From: Edaphochlamys debaryana
Taxonomy: Eukaryota; Chlorophyta; Chlorophyceae; Chlamydomonadales
DNA length: 64,000 bases
Reading direction: 5' to 3'
NCBI GenBank assembly: GCA_016858145.1
Contig: JAEHOE010000008.1
Location: forward strand, 1,612,001-1,676,000
Part shown: one piece after another, positions 50,201 through 62,426 of the stretch
Layout of the letters: every line of letters starts with the position of its first letter
How positions within the stretch are numbered: position 1 is the stretch's first letter
The notes under the pieces: model-generated
What the model was told of the DNA's origin: nothing
Seen by the model: the letters and a program-made list of their open reading frames with translations, nothing else
Database searches by the model: none
Translations under genes and position numbers: made by a program

Positions 50201-52737
50201 CTCAAGGGAACGGCGTGAGGACACTTCCCGCTCCCCCCCTCGTGGCGCGCAACGCTCCCAGTTCCGAGCCCCTCATCCGCCAGTCCCTCGCGGCCCTTCA
50301 CCCGCGACTCTTCACAACCTTTTCGCACCCCACTCGCCTTCCTTCTCCCGTACCCCCGCCGACCCCACGGCCCGACCCCCCATCGCTCTCCCTTTGTCAA
50401 GGCGCACATCCCCTCAGCGTCCTCCCGTGTTGCCCTCCGCCGGCTCTTGCCCTCCCTTCCCCTCCCCCCTCTCCCCAGACCCCCTCCCCCTGCCCCCGCC
50501 CCCCCATAGCCCCCCGACCCGCCTTGACGTATTTGTCGCTGGGCTTGTCGCTCATGCCGCTGATGATGAGCGGCGTGCGCGCCTCGTCGATGAGGATCGA
50601 GTCCACCTCGTCGATCACGCAGAAGTTGAAGGGCGTGTCCTCGCGGAGCACCAGCTCAACGGGGGCCTGAGAGAGCGAGGGAGAGGGCGGGGGGGCGGGA
50701 GGCGGGCAGTTGCATACGCGGTGCGCGACGGCAGTCCGGCGGGAAGCACCAGCGGAGCAGCCCGCCACCACCATCACCACGCATCGGCACACAAGCCACT
50801 CCAAGGCCCCCCGCCGGACCCTCCCCGGCTTCCCCCAGCCCCCAGCCCCCAGCCTTTCCCCCCCTCTCCCACCGCCGCCAGGTTGTCGCGCAGGTAGTCG
50901 AAGCCCAGCTCCGAGTTGGTGACGTAGGTCACGTCGCAGGCGTAGGCGGCCTTGCGAGCCTCAGGCTTGAGATCGGCCTGGATGAGGCCCACCTGCAGGC
51001 CCAGGAAGCGGTGGACCTGCGGGGGGAGGGGGAGGAGGGGGAGGAGGGGGAGGGCGGGGGTCAGGCGGCAAGCGCCGGTTTAGACCGTGTGGGGTCGTGT
51101 CGAGGCCATGGTCGTGGCGTCCTCCTCCGCGCCGTCAAGCACCCGGAGCCGTGGCAGCCGGAGCCCGCGCTCCGCAGAGCACTCTGCCCCTGCCTGCTCC
51201 ACTGGCTCCGCCCACGGCCGCTTTGCCGGCTCTCACCTGTCCCACCCACTCGCTGTCACGCCTGGCCAGGTAGTCGTTGACCGTGACCACGTGCACGCCG
51301 CGGCCCGTGAGCGCGTTCAGGTAGGCGGGCAGCACCGCCACCAGGGTCTTGCCCTCGCCCGTGCGCATCTCGGCGATCTGGCCCTCGTGCAGGATCATGC
51401 CTCCGATGAGCTGCACGTCGAAGGGGCGCAGGCCCAGAACGCGCTTGGAGCCCTCGCGGACCACCTGGGAGCAAGGGTGGGGTGAGTGGGGTGAATGGAT
51501 GGGCGAGTGGAGGCGGTGGAGTTTGGGAGTGAGAGGGGGCAGGGTTGTCGAGTCAGGGTGGATATGGGTCGGGGTTGAGGGTGCGCGGGTAGGGTGGGGT
51601 AGGGTGGGGTATATGGCGTGACGGGGTTGAAGTGGTGGGGCTGGGGTTTGGGGCGGGTGCTGTGGTCGTGATCAGGGCGGCGGCGAGGGGAGTTGGGGCT
51701 GGCGACGGTGGCGTGCAAGCTGTGAGGCGCTTGTGCTCAGTGCAGGGGAAGGAGCGGTGTGGTTCCCGCCTACTGATAGTGCACTGGACCCCCGCGCCCG
51801 CTGGACCAAGCCTGGTATGTAAGGCTATGGCCGTGCAGTGCAAAGTGGAAGGCCAAGGCTGCAGCGGTTCGTGCTTTGCCCGCGGTGAGGAGGCAAAGCC
51901 AGCCCAGCTCGTGCCAACCCAGCCGACTGGGGACAGCAGGGCATCTGGGTCGGAGCCGGAACCCCAGGATCTGCCGCCCCCGAAGCCCCAAGCGACCGTA
52001 CTTGTAGAATGGAACGTGGGAGACACGAAAGATCTAGGAGGGAAGACCGAGAACCGTGACGGAACCCCATGCCATTGCTGGGGCACCCGGGTGGATGGGT
52101 GTTGCACGGCCGGCACCGCATGAGCCATAGCTACGTCTGGCCAAGGTCCATTGCTTGTAAGGACTCGTAACAACAGGAAGGGGATGATCTAAGTGACTGC
52201 ATAGGTGCCTGGTTGTGATGGGGACCCGTTCGCGTCCCCGGCCTGTTGTTGAGGGGTGCGTGGGTGGCCACACACGCTCGCGGACCCACGGCCACCTCCC
52301 GCCAGCCCTTTTCCAGCCCGACGCACCGCGAACGCCTCCGGCAGAATGCTCTCCAGGCTCTCGCCCTTGCGGACGCGCTCCTTGAACTCCTGCGTCTTGG
52401 CGCGGAGCTGGTCATCGCTGAGGGCCTGCATCGCCGGCTCCAGCGCGTTGATAGCGTCAACGCGAGACTGGTACTTCCTGCGCGTGCCCTCCGAGGGATC
52501 GTTCTTGAACAGCTTGTTCAGGAACGCCTGGACGCGCACGGTGCCGCGAGCGGCGCGCCGCGACACAGCCGGGCCACGCACACCGCTCGGCCTGCCCGCC
52601 GCGCCATCCAGGCCCAGCTGAGTCGCAATTGGCGCGCCAGAGATCCTCGAGGACGACGGCAGCACCGGCACGGCGCGGCGCCCAGTGCCCAGGCGTCCAG
52701 CGCCCGCTGCCACACGGCCAGAGCCCAGGAGCTGCAT
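44267..52737 (-). CDS. SECA1: Plastid SecA1 preprotein translocase ATPase
   Basis: ATPase that drives proteins through the thylakoid SecYE channel from the stroma. Twenty-one in-phase exons encode 1027 residues: 52737-52327, 51464-51237, 51016-50873, 50666-50523, 50120-50007, 49277-49218, 48989-48939, 48784-48616, 48341-48221, 47989-47845, 47605-47429, 47262-47200, 46998-46789, 46568-46329, 46160-46069, 45942-45804, 45611-45525, 45342-45191, 45022-44974, 44782-44627, 44398-44267. Residues 1 to about 68 are Arg/Ser/Ala-rich, a plastid transit peptide ending near RVQA. Seen: Walker A MRTGEGKT (about 170), DEVD box with [15 protein letters not shown], preprotein-binding region, [38 protein letters not shown], and scaffold/wing [28 protein letters not shown]. 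The C-terminus is an Ala/Lys tail without the bacterial zinc motif, as is usual in plastids. Introns 4 and 13 have GC donors. Intron 1 is the longest (862 bases). Confidence 0.96.
48995..49050. repeat. 14-bp tandem repeat in SecA intron 6
   Basis: Four perfect copies of a 14-bp unit (CGGTTGGGAGTTGG) starting at 48995, 49009, 49023 and 49037, next to the acceptor side of exon 7. Confidence 0.9.
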
Positions 52738-53338
52738 CGTTGCTGGCTGTTCCTATCAAACTCCCTAACAAGTTATAGAGCAATGCGCCTAGCCGATGTG
52801 GGCCCTAACAGAACGCGTGGACAGCTTGCCGAGCTGCGCTGAGTGGACAAAGCCCTGTCGGAGGGCGCGCAGTAATAGGCAGCAACGTCCAATTCGACGT
52901 GCGTGAGGGGCTAAAGGCTGTGCAGCGACGAGCCAGGTTTCTTCGCAGCCGAGATGGCGCCCCATGTCAGCGTCGCACGGTTGCCCCTCCAAATGGCCTC
53001 GAGCAAACACTGCAGACGCAAGCGATAGTCCTCTATATAAGCATCGACTCAGACTGGTAGCAGCTCGCCTGCAGCGTCCAACCTGAACTGTTTTTCACAC
53101 ACCGCGTCGTCTTGGCCTTCCATGATCCCAGACGACATGCGACGAAGCCTGGCTTTCAATAGCACATAACTGTTGCACCAATAGCCACTGTACAAACAAG
53201 TCAGTTCGGTGCATTCAGAAGAACTTCGAGCTCACCCGCGGGTTGCCCTCTAGCGGATTGCAGCTTACAGCTACCTTGGAGACAGACCGGGCACTGCGCT
53301 GAGGGGCCGCACGGCGCGGCCGCGTGCGGCCTGCGGCC
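52738..53338. promoter_or_regulatory. Divergent promoter region, SecA1 / coiled-coil gene
   Basis: 601 bases between divergent start codons. Contains a plus-strand TATATAA at 53034-53040 and, on the SecA side, CTCTATAACTTG (minus strand, near 52765-52776), close to the SecA ATG. No other element recognised. Confidence 0.5.
53034..53040 (+). promoter_or_regulatory. TATA-box candidate for the coiled-coil gene
   Basis: TATATAA lies 300 bases before the ATG at 53339, which would give a 5' UTR of about 270 bases if used. It is the only good plus-strand TATA match in the interval. Confidence 0.4.
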
Positions 53339-56300
53339 ATGTCGGTCGACACTGCGCGCCCTGGGGACTTCGGGGGGGAGTCTGCCGTGCCACAGCTCCC
53401 GGACATTCGTGGATTTGCAAGCCCGCCACATAGCCAGGTGCCGGCAAGGTGCGTGCCGCAACTGCCTTGGCCGGCGACGGTCCGTGTTCCCCTTTTCCGA
53501 TACGGTACCCTTCCCGGGAGGACCCTCACGGCTCTTTTCACGTCCACCACCGTCCAACACCGCAAGCTCGACCATGGGCGTGTGTCACTGAGCTTTCAGC
53601 ACATTCCTCAAACCCTCCCCTCAAGACACACGTCCTCTTGGTGCGATGGTGTCCCCTTCCCCACCAGGCAAACGCTGCACCCCGGCGTGTCGGGGGAGGA
53701 CTGGCTCGGGCCCATGGGGCCCCCTGGTGCCCCGGAGCCCCCGGGGAGAGTTGGGATGTACGCCGTACCCCTGCCGAACGGTGCTGGCCCCAGCTCCTCG
53801 CCAGTTCCCGCCTTCCCCGGCGCCCCGCAAGCCCCGTCGGTCCGCCCAGGCGGCGGCGCCTCACGGGGCCCTCCTTCCAACGGGCGGAACGGCGCTGGCG
53901 CTGGCCCTGGCCCCGGGTCCATGAGCGTTGCGGCGGGCGTGCGGGGCAGCGTGGGGGGACGGAGGGGTGGAGGGCACCTGCTGGGGGGCGGGGGCTTCGG
54001 AGCGCCGGTGGTGGCAGCGCTGGCGGGGCCGGGCTTGCCCGGTCGGAGCAGGTCGCCGGGAGCGGACCTGCCTCAAGGTGCGGACTCGGACTGGGCACGG
54101 CTGAATGGGGAGTTGGGGTCTTGCAGGCCAAGCAAGTGTGCATCTGTTGCGTGAGAAGGACTTCAGTGCGGACCGATGAAGCCTTGGGCCATGGGCCCTG
54201 TGCCGATACCTCTGTCACCAACAGCGAAGCTCGCCTGCCTAACCGGTGCGATTCGGGTCCCCGCAGGCGCGCGTCGCGTAAGCGTCAACGTGCCCTCGGC
54301 CTGGACTGCGGGCGGCGGCGGCGGGCCGCCGGGGCACATAGCTGCGGGGCCGGGCCCGGGCCCCGTTGAGGCGGCGTTTCGCCCCTCCACCAGCCACAAC
54401 GGCCTCATCCGCACCGCCCTCACCAAGTACACCTGGGAGCCCGAGTACCAGCGGGTGCTGCTGGACGCGGCGCTGAGGCTGCCGCCAGAGTCGGGTGGGG
54501 CCAGAGGGGGGGAGGAGGGGGGGCATGTGCGGGGGGCAGTTGAGCGCGTGTGGAGAGGCGGGGGGCAGCCGGGACGCAGTCAGGGGATGGAGGGCGTGCA
54601 GGCTGGGGTACGCAGGAGGGCGCGGGGCCCTTGCGGCGGGTGGCTGGGATTAACCCTCACCACCACCCCTCCGTGCTCTCCGTTCTTCACCCCGCAGTCC
54701 CCGCCGGCTTCATGGCGACCCTCTCCTCCACCCTGCCGCCCCCCGCCGAGGCCCCGCCCATGGAGCCAGACGCAACGGCGCTCAAGTGGTTCAAAAACAC
54801 CTACCCCGACGCCGTTTCGACTTCCCGCCGGGACGCCATGGCCGTACGGGCCTGGCTGGACGAGCAGCTCGTGTCGCTACGGCGCCACGTGCTGCCATCC
54901 CTCAACCCGGCAGCGGCCGCCATGGCTCTGGGCCTGGGCCAGCGGCCCCGCAGCGCCCCCGACGCCTCCGCCATGTCCCAAGCCGCGGCGGCGGCCCAGG
55001 CCGCCGCGATCGCCGCCCAGGCCCAGCCCCAGACCGTCACAGTCAGCGGCATGATTGGCCGCGGCAGCGCCTCCCCCACGCCCAAACACACCTCCGACGG
55101 CGCACCACCCTCCCCCAAAGCCAGCGTCGGCGCGGAGCCCTCCACCGCCGCCGCCGGGCCCGGGCCCGGGTCCGGGTCCCTGCCCGGCCCCGTGCCCAGC
55201 TCCTCGTCCCCCGAGCGGCCTGCCCGCGGCGGCGGCCGCCCCATCTCCCCCGACCGTGCCGGGGTTGCGGCCCCCGGCCCCCCGCCCACGTTCAGCGGCC
55301 CCGAGTCCATGTTGCTGGTCCGCGACGGCGAGGGCTACCTGGACGGTGCAGTGGTACGGCACCAGGAGACGCTGCTGAGCCGCTGCATGGACGAGCTGGC
55401 GGGGCAGGTGGGGGGGCTGGGGGGTGTTGCTGGGGTAGGGGCTGGGGCTGAGGAGTGGAGCCTAGCCTGCCGACTGCTGTGCCCACTGTCCAGAGTAGCG
55501 TGCCCCGAGTAGGGGGGCCTGTGTTGACTGAGTCTTGAGGGGTAGGGGCTCCTGTAAACGCGCGCCTCGTGTACCGAGTGTGCCTCACCTCCCTCTCGCC
55601 CCTTGCCTCCCCAGGTCGCCACGCTGTGTGTGGAGCGGGGCCACCTGGTGGCGCTGCTGTGGCAGTCGCTGCGGCACGTGCTGTATGCGGTGCTGTCGGA
55701 CCGGGACGCAGCACGCAGCACGGCGCAGGCGGCGCGGCGCGCGGCGGCGCAGGCGGCGGCGGACAAGGCCGAGGTGCTGCAGCGCACGGAGACGGAGAAG
55801 GCGGACATGGTGGGGAGGGGTTGGGGGCGGGGGAAGGGGTGGGAGGGCCTGGCCGTTTTGTCATTACGGCGCAGGGTTTTAACGACGGCTTACACGTGCC
55901 AATCTGGCCTTGCACGTGCCGGAGGGTGGGGCGAGATATATCAAAGGAAAAGGGGTGGAAGCTGGGGTGGGAGATCATGCACGGGGTCAACACAACAACC
56001 CATGATGATGCCGCAAAGATAACACCTCCTCCCCCCACCCCCCAGGTCAACATGAACGACCTGCTCAACCGGCGGCTGCTGTCAGCCAAGATGGAGGCGG
56101 AGGCGGTGCGGGCGAGGCACGTTGACGTGAGTGGGGGCACGTGCGCCCGGCCCGGACCGGCTTGTATGGATCACACCTGCTCGTGCAGCAAACGGCGGGT
56201 CGCGCGCGCCCGGCTCGGACCACACACAAACACCTTCGCCTTCCTCATCCTGCCCCCAACCCCGCCCTCCCCCCCAGGCCGAGGCTGAGCTGGCCCGGCT

Positions 56301-59300
56301 GCGTGCGGTGCAGCCGGACGAGCTGCGGCGGGAGCTGGACGCACTCAAGGTGCAGGTGAGGGGGGGCTGGACATCAAGGGGTGTGGGGTCGGAGGGGTCG
56401 GGATGGCGAAGGGAGTGAGGTGAGGAAACAAGAAGAGGTTCAATGTGGACAGTGACGCGTGCTCCGAGGGTGGGGATCAGGGCCGGGCGCTTCTGGTGCC
56501 CGCCCTCCGCCTCCTGCCCACCGCTTCCTCCCTCCCCCCTCTCCCCCCCAGATGAGCAACACCGAGCGGCAGCTGCTTGCCTCCCAGGTGCGCATGGAGC
56601 GCATGCAGGGGGAGCTGCTGGAGCGGGAGCGGGAGCTGCAGGCGGCCATGAGCAAGTGAGTGCACGTGCGGGTGGTTGGGGGTGGTTGGGGGTGGTTGGG
56701 GGGTGGTTGGGGGGTGGGCGCCTGGGACTCAGGGCGGGGTCAAGCGGTCCAAGGGGCATGTACGGTCGCAGGGCCTCTGTAACTTGCGATGCGGACCGTT
56801 GCCAGCTCCTGCCGCTTTCCCCAAGACCCCCTCCGCTCCCCCCCTCCTCCCTCCCCTCCTCCCTCCCCCACTCCACCCCCCAGGGCCCAGTCCACCGCCG
56901 AGGAGCTGGGCGGCATGCGGGAGGAGTTCGGGCTGCGCAGCCCGCGGCCCGCGCAGCCGCGCACGCCCCCCTGGGAGCTGCTGCAGGCGGACGAGGGGGC
57001 GCTCACGCTCACGGCGCTGAGGGCGGGGGTGCCGCCGCACGTGAGGAGGGCGGGGGGGTTGGGGAAACCGGGGGAAGGGGAGGGGACGGAGAGGGAGAGG
57101 GAGGTGCTCTCGCCGAGTGCAGACGGGGCCGACACCATACGTCCAACCATCTTACCCGCCGTACCATGTTACCATCTTATTCCTGCCCGCTCCCCCCGTC
57201 ACAGGACGTTCACCGCCTGCTCCTGGGCGTGTCGGCCACCGGCGTCAACGTGCTGCCCTGGTGCCACCTGCTGGGCGTGTGCCGCCACATCGACCCCAAC
57301 GGACCGCCGCCCAACGCCCTCGGCGGCGGCCTCGGCATTGGCATCGCGGCCGAGAGCTCCTTCACCGCCGTCGGCGCGCCAGGCGGCCCCCTGCTGCCTG
57401 AGGCTACGGACTCCTCCGATATCGCCAGCCCAACGCGAAGCGGGCTGCCGCCGCGGCGGTCGACCAAAGTCGGCGAGGGCGGCGGCATGGGCATGGGCAT
57501 GGTGGGAGTCGAAACGTCGCAGGGCTCGTTGCCGGCGTCACGTGCCACGACCGCAATCGGGCAGCGGCGCGGCTTTAATCGTGGCGTTTCCATGAAGCAT
57601 CTCAACCTCAACGGAACCGTCGGGTCGCTGGACATCTCTGCGGCGCTGGCGGCCAGCGGCCTGGGCGGCGGCGGAGGGCAGCCCGGCGGCCGCGGCTACG
57701 GCGCGCAGGGCAATTCCTCGCACAAGCGGAGCCACTTTGTGGCGGCTTTCAATACGCCCGGTGAGAGGCGCGTGACGAGAAGGGGCTGGGGGCGGTGTAA
57801 ATTGGGGTGGGGAGAGGATGGAGGTGCCATAATCTTGGGCTGTTGTCCTAGTGCAGAACCGCAACCTCCTCACACCTTCCCACGCGCTCACGCGCGCTCA
57901 TCTCTGTTCCCACCCGCGCCAGTGCTTCAAATCAGCTGCTCTACCCCCTCGACGACTCCTCCTCCTCCCCACCCACCCCACCCCCCAGGCCTCCCCGACA
58001 TCCGTGAGCAGCACCACTGGCTGCACGGGCTGCTGTCGCGGGCGGACGCCGCCACGGCCCTGGGGCGCTGGCTGAGCGACGATGTGGTGGAGGCGGTGGC
58101 GCAGGTGGGGGGAGGAGAGACAGGGTGGGATAGGAAAGGTGGTGGGGAGTGACTGCTGGAGGGGTTTGCGTTTGCGTCACCGCTCTTTCCTGTCTCACCC
58201 ATCGTCCACCCTGCCTGCCTGACCCGCTCTCTTGGCCTCCCGCTTTCATCCCCTTTCAACCCCCCCCCCAGATGACTAACCACTCCATCGACACGCACTC
58301 CATCGCCTGCCTCCTGCTGGGCACCATCTCCATCGCGGGGGCGGACATCGTGCCGTACAAGTGAGGCGTGAACTGCGTGCTGTGCGTGCGGTATGCCTGC
58401 CGCCCCACCCTCCAGGCCCCCGGCTAGCCCTCAGTGCCTTTCCCTCCCCCTCCCCCCCACGCCTGGTGGACTAGGCCTCCGGGCAGCCGGCAGTCCCCGC
58501 TCGCCCCCCACCCTCCTCACCACCCCATCCTCCTCCCTTCCACACACCCTTCCCCCCTCCCTCTCCCCCCCTCCCCCTCCTCCCCCCCCCCCACAGGTCC
58601 CTGTCCGGCATCCTCGCCGTCCGCTACCACCACACCGCTGCCGACATCGGCGGCTCCATCACCGAGGCGCTGGAGCTGGCGGCCATGAGCACCGCGGACC
58701 GCGTGGAGCGCATGCAGGAGAACAACAAGGAGCTGCACAAGATGGTGGGGGGAGGGAGGGGGGGAGGGGGAGGGAGGGGGGAGGGGGAGGGCGGGGAAGG
58801 GGAGGTGGCAGGCAGGCGGGGCGGCGGGTCGTCCTTGGAGTTGGCCCTCTCTTCCGGCACCTCATGCCCTCTGCCTCGCGTTAAGGCGGTGTCTCATGAT
58901 CCACTCCCCTCGCCCCACTCCCCTGCCTCCCTCCCCCCCTGACGCCCCATCCTGCCTTCCCCCCCTTCCCCCGCCCCCCCAACAGGTCAACAAGCTCAAG
59001 CGCAACCTCAACGACCTGCGCAAGGTGGGGCGTGGACCCGGCAGGGGGGAGGCGGGGGCGAGGGCCTCGCCTTGTGTGCGTGCAAGCCCTGCCCTTGACC
59101 TCAACTCAGATCCCCTCCCTCCCTCCCCCCTCCCTCCCTCCCCACCCACCCGCCACCACCAGGTAGAGCACAACTCGCGCATGCACGCGGGGGCTTCGCC
59201 TTGCGGCCCTGCCTGTCTTCCCCCTTTCATGACACTGCTACCGTCCCCTCCCTCTCCCCCCCCCCCTCCCTCCCCCCCCTCCCTCCCCCCCCAGGTGGAG

Positions 59301-62300
59301 CGCGACTCGCGCATGAACGAGCTCCGCTCCGTGGGGCGAAAGGTGCAGGGGCGCCGCCCCTCGCCGGTGCACGCGCTGGTGCTGCAGAAGCGGCCCGAGT
59401 ACTTCATGGGGCTGGGGGCGGGGGAGGACGTGCCGGCGGCCATGCAGGCGGAGGGCAAGGTGGGGAGCTGGAAGGGGGGGATGGGGGAGGGGGAGGGCAT
59501 GGAGGGGGTAGGGGGGTAGGGGAGGGGGGCAAGTAGGGACGTGGGGGAAGTAGGGATCGGGGCAAAGGGGCTGGGCGAAGGAGGAGGGCTTGGGCGCGTG
59601 CAACCCAGGCCTGCGCGGCGAGGCCTTCGTCCGCCCAACGACACACCCTACCGTCCCCATCCTGCCCCACCCCCCGCCTTCCGCCCCCAGATCTACAACC
59701 GGCTGATGGAGAAGGCGGACGCCGAGCGGCTGGTGAACACGGTGTGGGCCTCCAAGCGGGACTTCGAGGCCTCCCAGGGGGTCACCATCACGCTGCCCGA
59801 CTACCTGGCGGTGTATCTGCAGGTGGGGCGGGGGGAGGGGGCGGGAGGGGAGCTGGGGGGTGCAGAGGGGTGTGTGCTGACCCTGATTATATAGTTGCTA
59901 GCCCGATAAAGCGGAAAGAGCAAGACCCAGGCTTCCACTGCGCGGGGCATGCGAGCAAGCGAGGGAGGTGGGCGCGTGAGGTGTGCTGGGTGCAGAGGGG
60001 TGAGTGGCGGCGGGGGCCGGCCCAAGGGCTCTGGGGTAAGGGGCCCCCCGCTTGCCGTCCCCACGCGCTGGCCTCAACCCCTGAACCCCTCGTACGACAC
60101 TCCTTTCCCGTACAGCGCAAGTACGGCGCCGCCCGCGCCGCCGCCGAGGCCGCGTACAACCTGATCTTCACTCTGGGTCAGCACCAGTACGACCCAGACT
60201 GCTACCTCTTCTTCAAGGTGGGTGGTGGGTGGTGGGCGCACGGGAGACGGGAGCCGCCTCGCTTCCCAGGCCTGCGTCTACCTCATTTGCAGCGCAAAGC
60301 CTCTGCTGCACCTGTCCGTTGCGCCTTCACCGCCATCCTCCCTCAACCCCCACCCCAAACCCCTATTCCCCGCCCCTCCCACCCCTCCCACCCCACCCAC
60401 CCTCCCCCAACCCCCCACTCCCCTCAACCCCCAACCCCCAACCCCCAACCCCCAACCCCACCCCCACCCCAGGTGGTGGCAGGGGACCTGGACGACTCGG
60501 CCCGCGAGGGCCAGGAGCGCCTCCGCTCCGCCGTGCTGGACACCCTGCTCGCCGCCGACTCGGCAACCAACCACGGCCGCGTCACGGGCTGGCTGCGCAA
60601 GGCCGAGCTGCGAGACACGCTCACGAGGCTGCTGGCAGCGGACTCCGCCAAGCGGGATGCGGCGGTCGCGGCTGCGAGTAGCGCTGCAGCGCAGGCGGCG
60701 ATCGCGGCTGGGGAGAGCGCGGAGGCCGCGACGGCGGCGGCCGAGGCGGCGGCGCTGGCGGCGGCGGCGGTGAACCCGCGCGCGGCGGGGTTAGTCACCG
60801 GGCTGACTCAGCCGCAGCTCAGCGACCTGTTCGACGCCCTGGATGACGAGGACGCGCACGAGATGGTGCAGTACGCACGGCTGTTCGAGGACGACACGGG
60901 TGAGTGCCGTGCGGCGGCGGCGATGGCGGCTTCCTTCCGGCACGTTCGTACGGGCATGCCGCTGGCGGCTTTTCACATACCCCAGCCAGCCACCTTTCCA
61001 ACCAAACCAACCAACCTCCACGCTCCCCCCCCTCGACTCTCCCACCCCCAGACCTGAACCAGGGCGTGTTCGTGGAGACGCTCCGGCAGCAGCACCTGCA
61101 CAACCGCCTGGACTGGCTGCAGGTGGGGGCACGGGCAGCGGTAGGGAGGTGGGGGAGGCCCGGGGGCGGATGGCCATGGGGCAAGGGGCAGGGGGCCTGA
61201 CGGCGTACCAAAATACACGTGTCAAGTCTCCCGTAAACGTGTGCTTGCCTGCTCGCGGCTTTGCGTCTGATCACTTCGCCTCCCACCTCACCAATGCCCT
61301 ACGTCCCCCCCCTCCCCGCCCTCAGTCCATTGAGGACGCCGTGCTGGACTGGGCCGAGGCCACCGGCTCCCAGGTGGGGGCGGGGGCCGGGGAACCAGTA
61401 CCTTTGCACGTGTGGGCTCGGCCACTGTCTCCCCCGCTCCCTCCTCGCCACTTCCCGAACACACCCTCCCTCTGCCTCTCTCTGCCTCTCTCTGCCTCCG
61501 CCTCCACACCTTCCCCCCCTCCCCCCCAGGTGCTGGGCCCCAGTGCGCTGCGCGCCGCCATGCTCAAGGCGCAGCCCGACACGGACGCCGACACGCAGCG
61601 GGAGATGCTCACGCGCGTGTTCGGGCAGGCGGCGGCGGGGCTGGCGGCGCCGCCGCGTGAGTGGCAGGGCGGGGCGGGGGCTGGGGGCGCGGACTCTTAC
61701 CGGGGATTACAGGATGCAGGGGGCGGGGTTGTGAGGATGGGGTGAATATCACGTTCAGCACCGTTGCAACCCTCCTCCCCACTGCGACAAACCTCTCCGC
61801 GAACCTCCTTCCACCCATCCCGCCCTCCCCCTCGCCCCCCAGCCGACAAGAACGCCAAGCCTCCCAAGGCCGAGAAGAAGGTGGGCCGCGAGGAGGCGGC
61901 CATGGCGCTGCCGCTGGAGCCGGCGCTGAGGCGGCTGCGGCAGGAGCGGGCGGAGGGCATGTGCACCGTGGCGCAGGTGAGCCGGGGGTGAGGGGTAGAG
62001 GGGGCTGGGGCTGTGGGAGAGCGCTTAACCCAACCAGGAACTTGGTCTGCCTCACCATCCCGGCCCCTGTCTATCTCGTCGTGATTATATATCCGCCAGT
62101 CACAACTGCTCAGCCTCGTGGATTATTCACTCATCCCCTTTCCTGCCCTCGGACTCTCCCTCTTCCCCCCCTCCCCCCCACAGGCCATTGAGCTCATGTC
62201 GGCCGGGCGGGCGGGCAAGGGCGGCCGCAGCGGCTCCCCGCGCCGGGGCAACCGGGGGCCGGGCGCCACGGACCGGGACCGGGCGGAGAAGGAGCGCAAG

Positions 62301-62426
62301 GAGGAGAAGGAGCGGGCGGTCAAGGGGGTGGGGGGCATCGTGTGGGCGGACGCGGACGACGCGGCGTCGAATGCCACGCCGCGGGTGGGCGGGGAGACGG
62401 ACGGGGAGAACACGGCGAGGTCGTGA
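53339..62426 (+). CDS. Large coiled-coil protein, possibly TSNAXIP1-like (ciliary?)
   Basis: Twenty-three exons keep phase from ATG to TGA, 1489 residues: 53339-53448, 53668-54077, 54267-54494, 54698-55407, 55615-55809, 56046-56126, 56278-56355, 56552-56655, 56884-57040, 57205-57760, 57989-58104, 58272-58360, 58597-58744, 58986-59024, 59295-59459, 59691-59822, 60116-60217, 60473-60899, 61052-61122, 61326-61373, 61530-61656, 61843-61976, 62184-62426. After a Gly/Pro-rich N-terminus come RTALTKYTWEPEYQRVLLDA and RAWLDEQLVSLRRHVLPSL, then a coiled coil over exons 5-8. Later blocks are HSIDTHSIACLLLGTISIAG, a second coiled coil, and PEYFMGLGAGEDVP..WASKRDFEAS..YLAVYLQRKYGAARAAAEAAYNLIFTL..DPDCYLFFKVVAGDL, with a long Ala-rich helix after it. 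The last block resembles the C-terminal part of translin-associated factor X-interacting protein 1. That link is from memory of the pattern and is tentative. No catalytic motif or membrane span. Confidence 0.75.
59162..59192 (+). repeat. Decayed duplicate of the start of exon 15 inside intron 14
   Basis: The acceptor and first nine codons of exon 15 (VERDSRMNE at 59295) have an upstream near-copy at 59163 that would read VEHNSRMHA after the same CCAG acceptor. No donor follows in a usable place, so it is probably a dead exon copy. Flanking GCGGGGGC..CGCCTTG text is also repeated around 59055 and 59190. Confidence 0.7.

Noticed and set aside
60400..60470. CCCCCAA-type repeats resembling telomere sequence
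   Set aside because: Irregular polypyrimidine tract before the exon 18 acceptor; not the TTTTAGGG-type repeat of volvocine telomeres.
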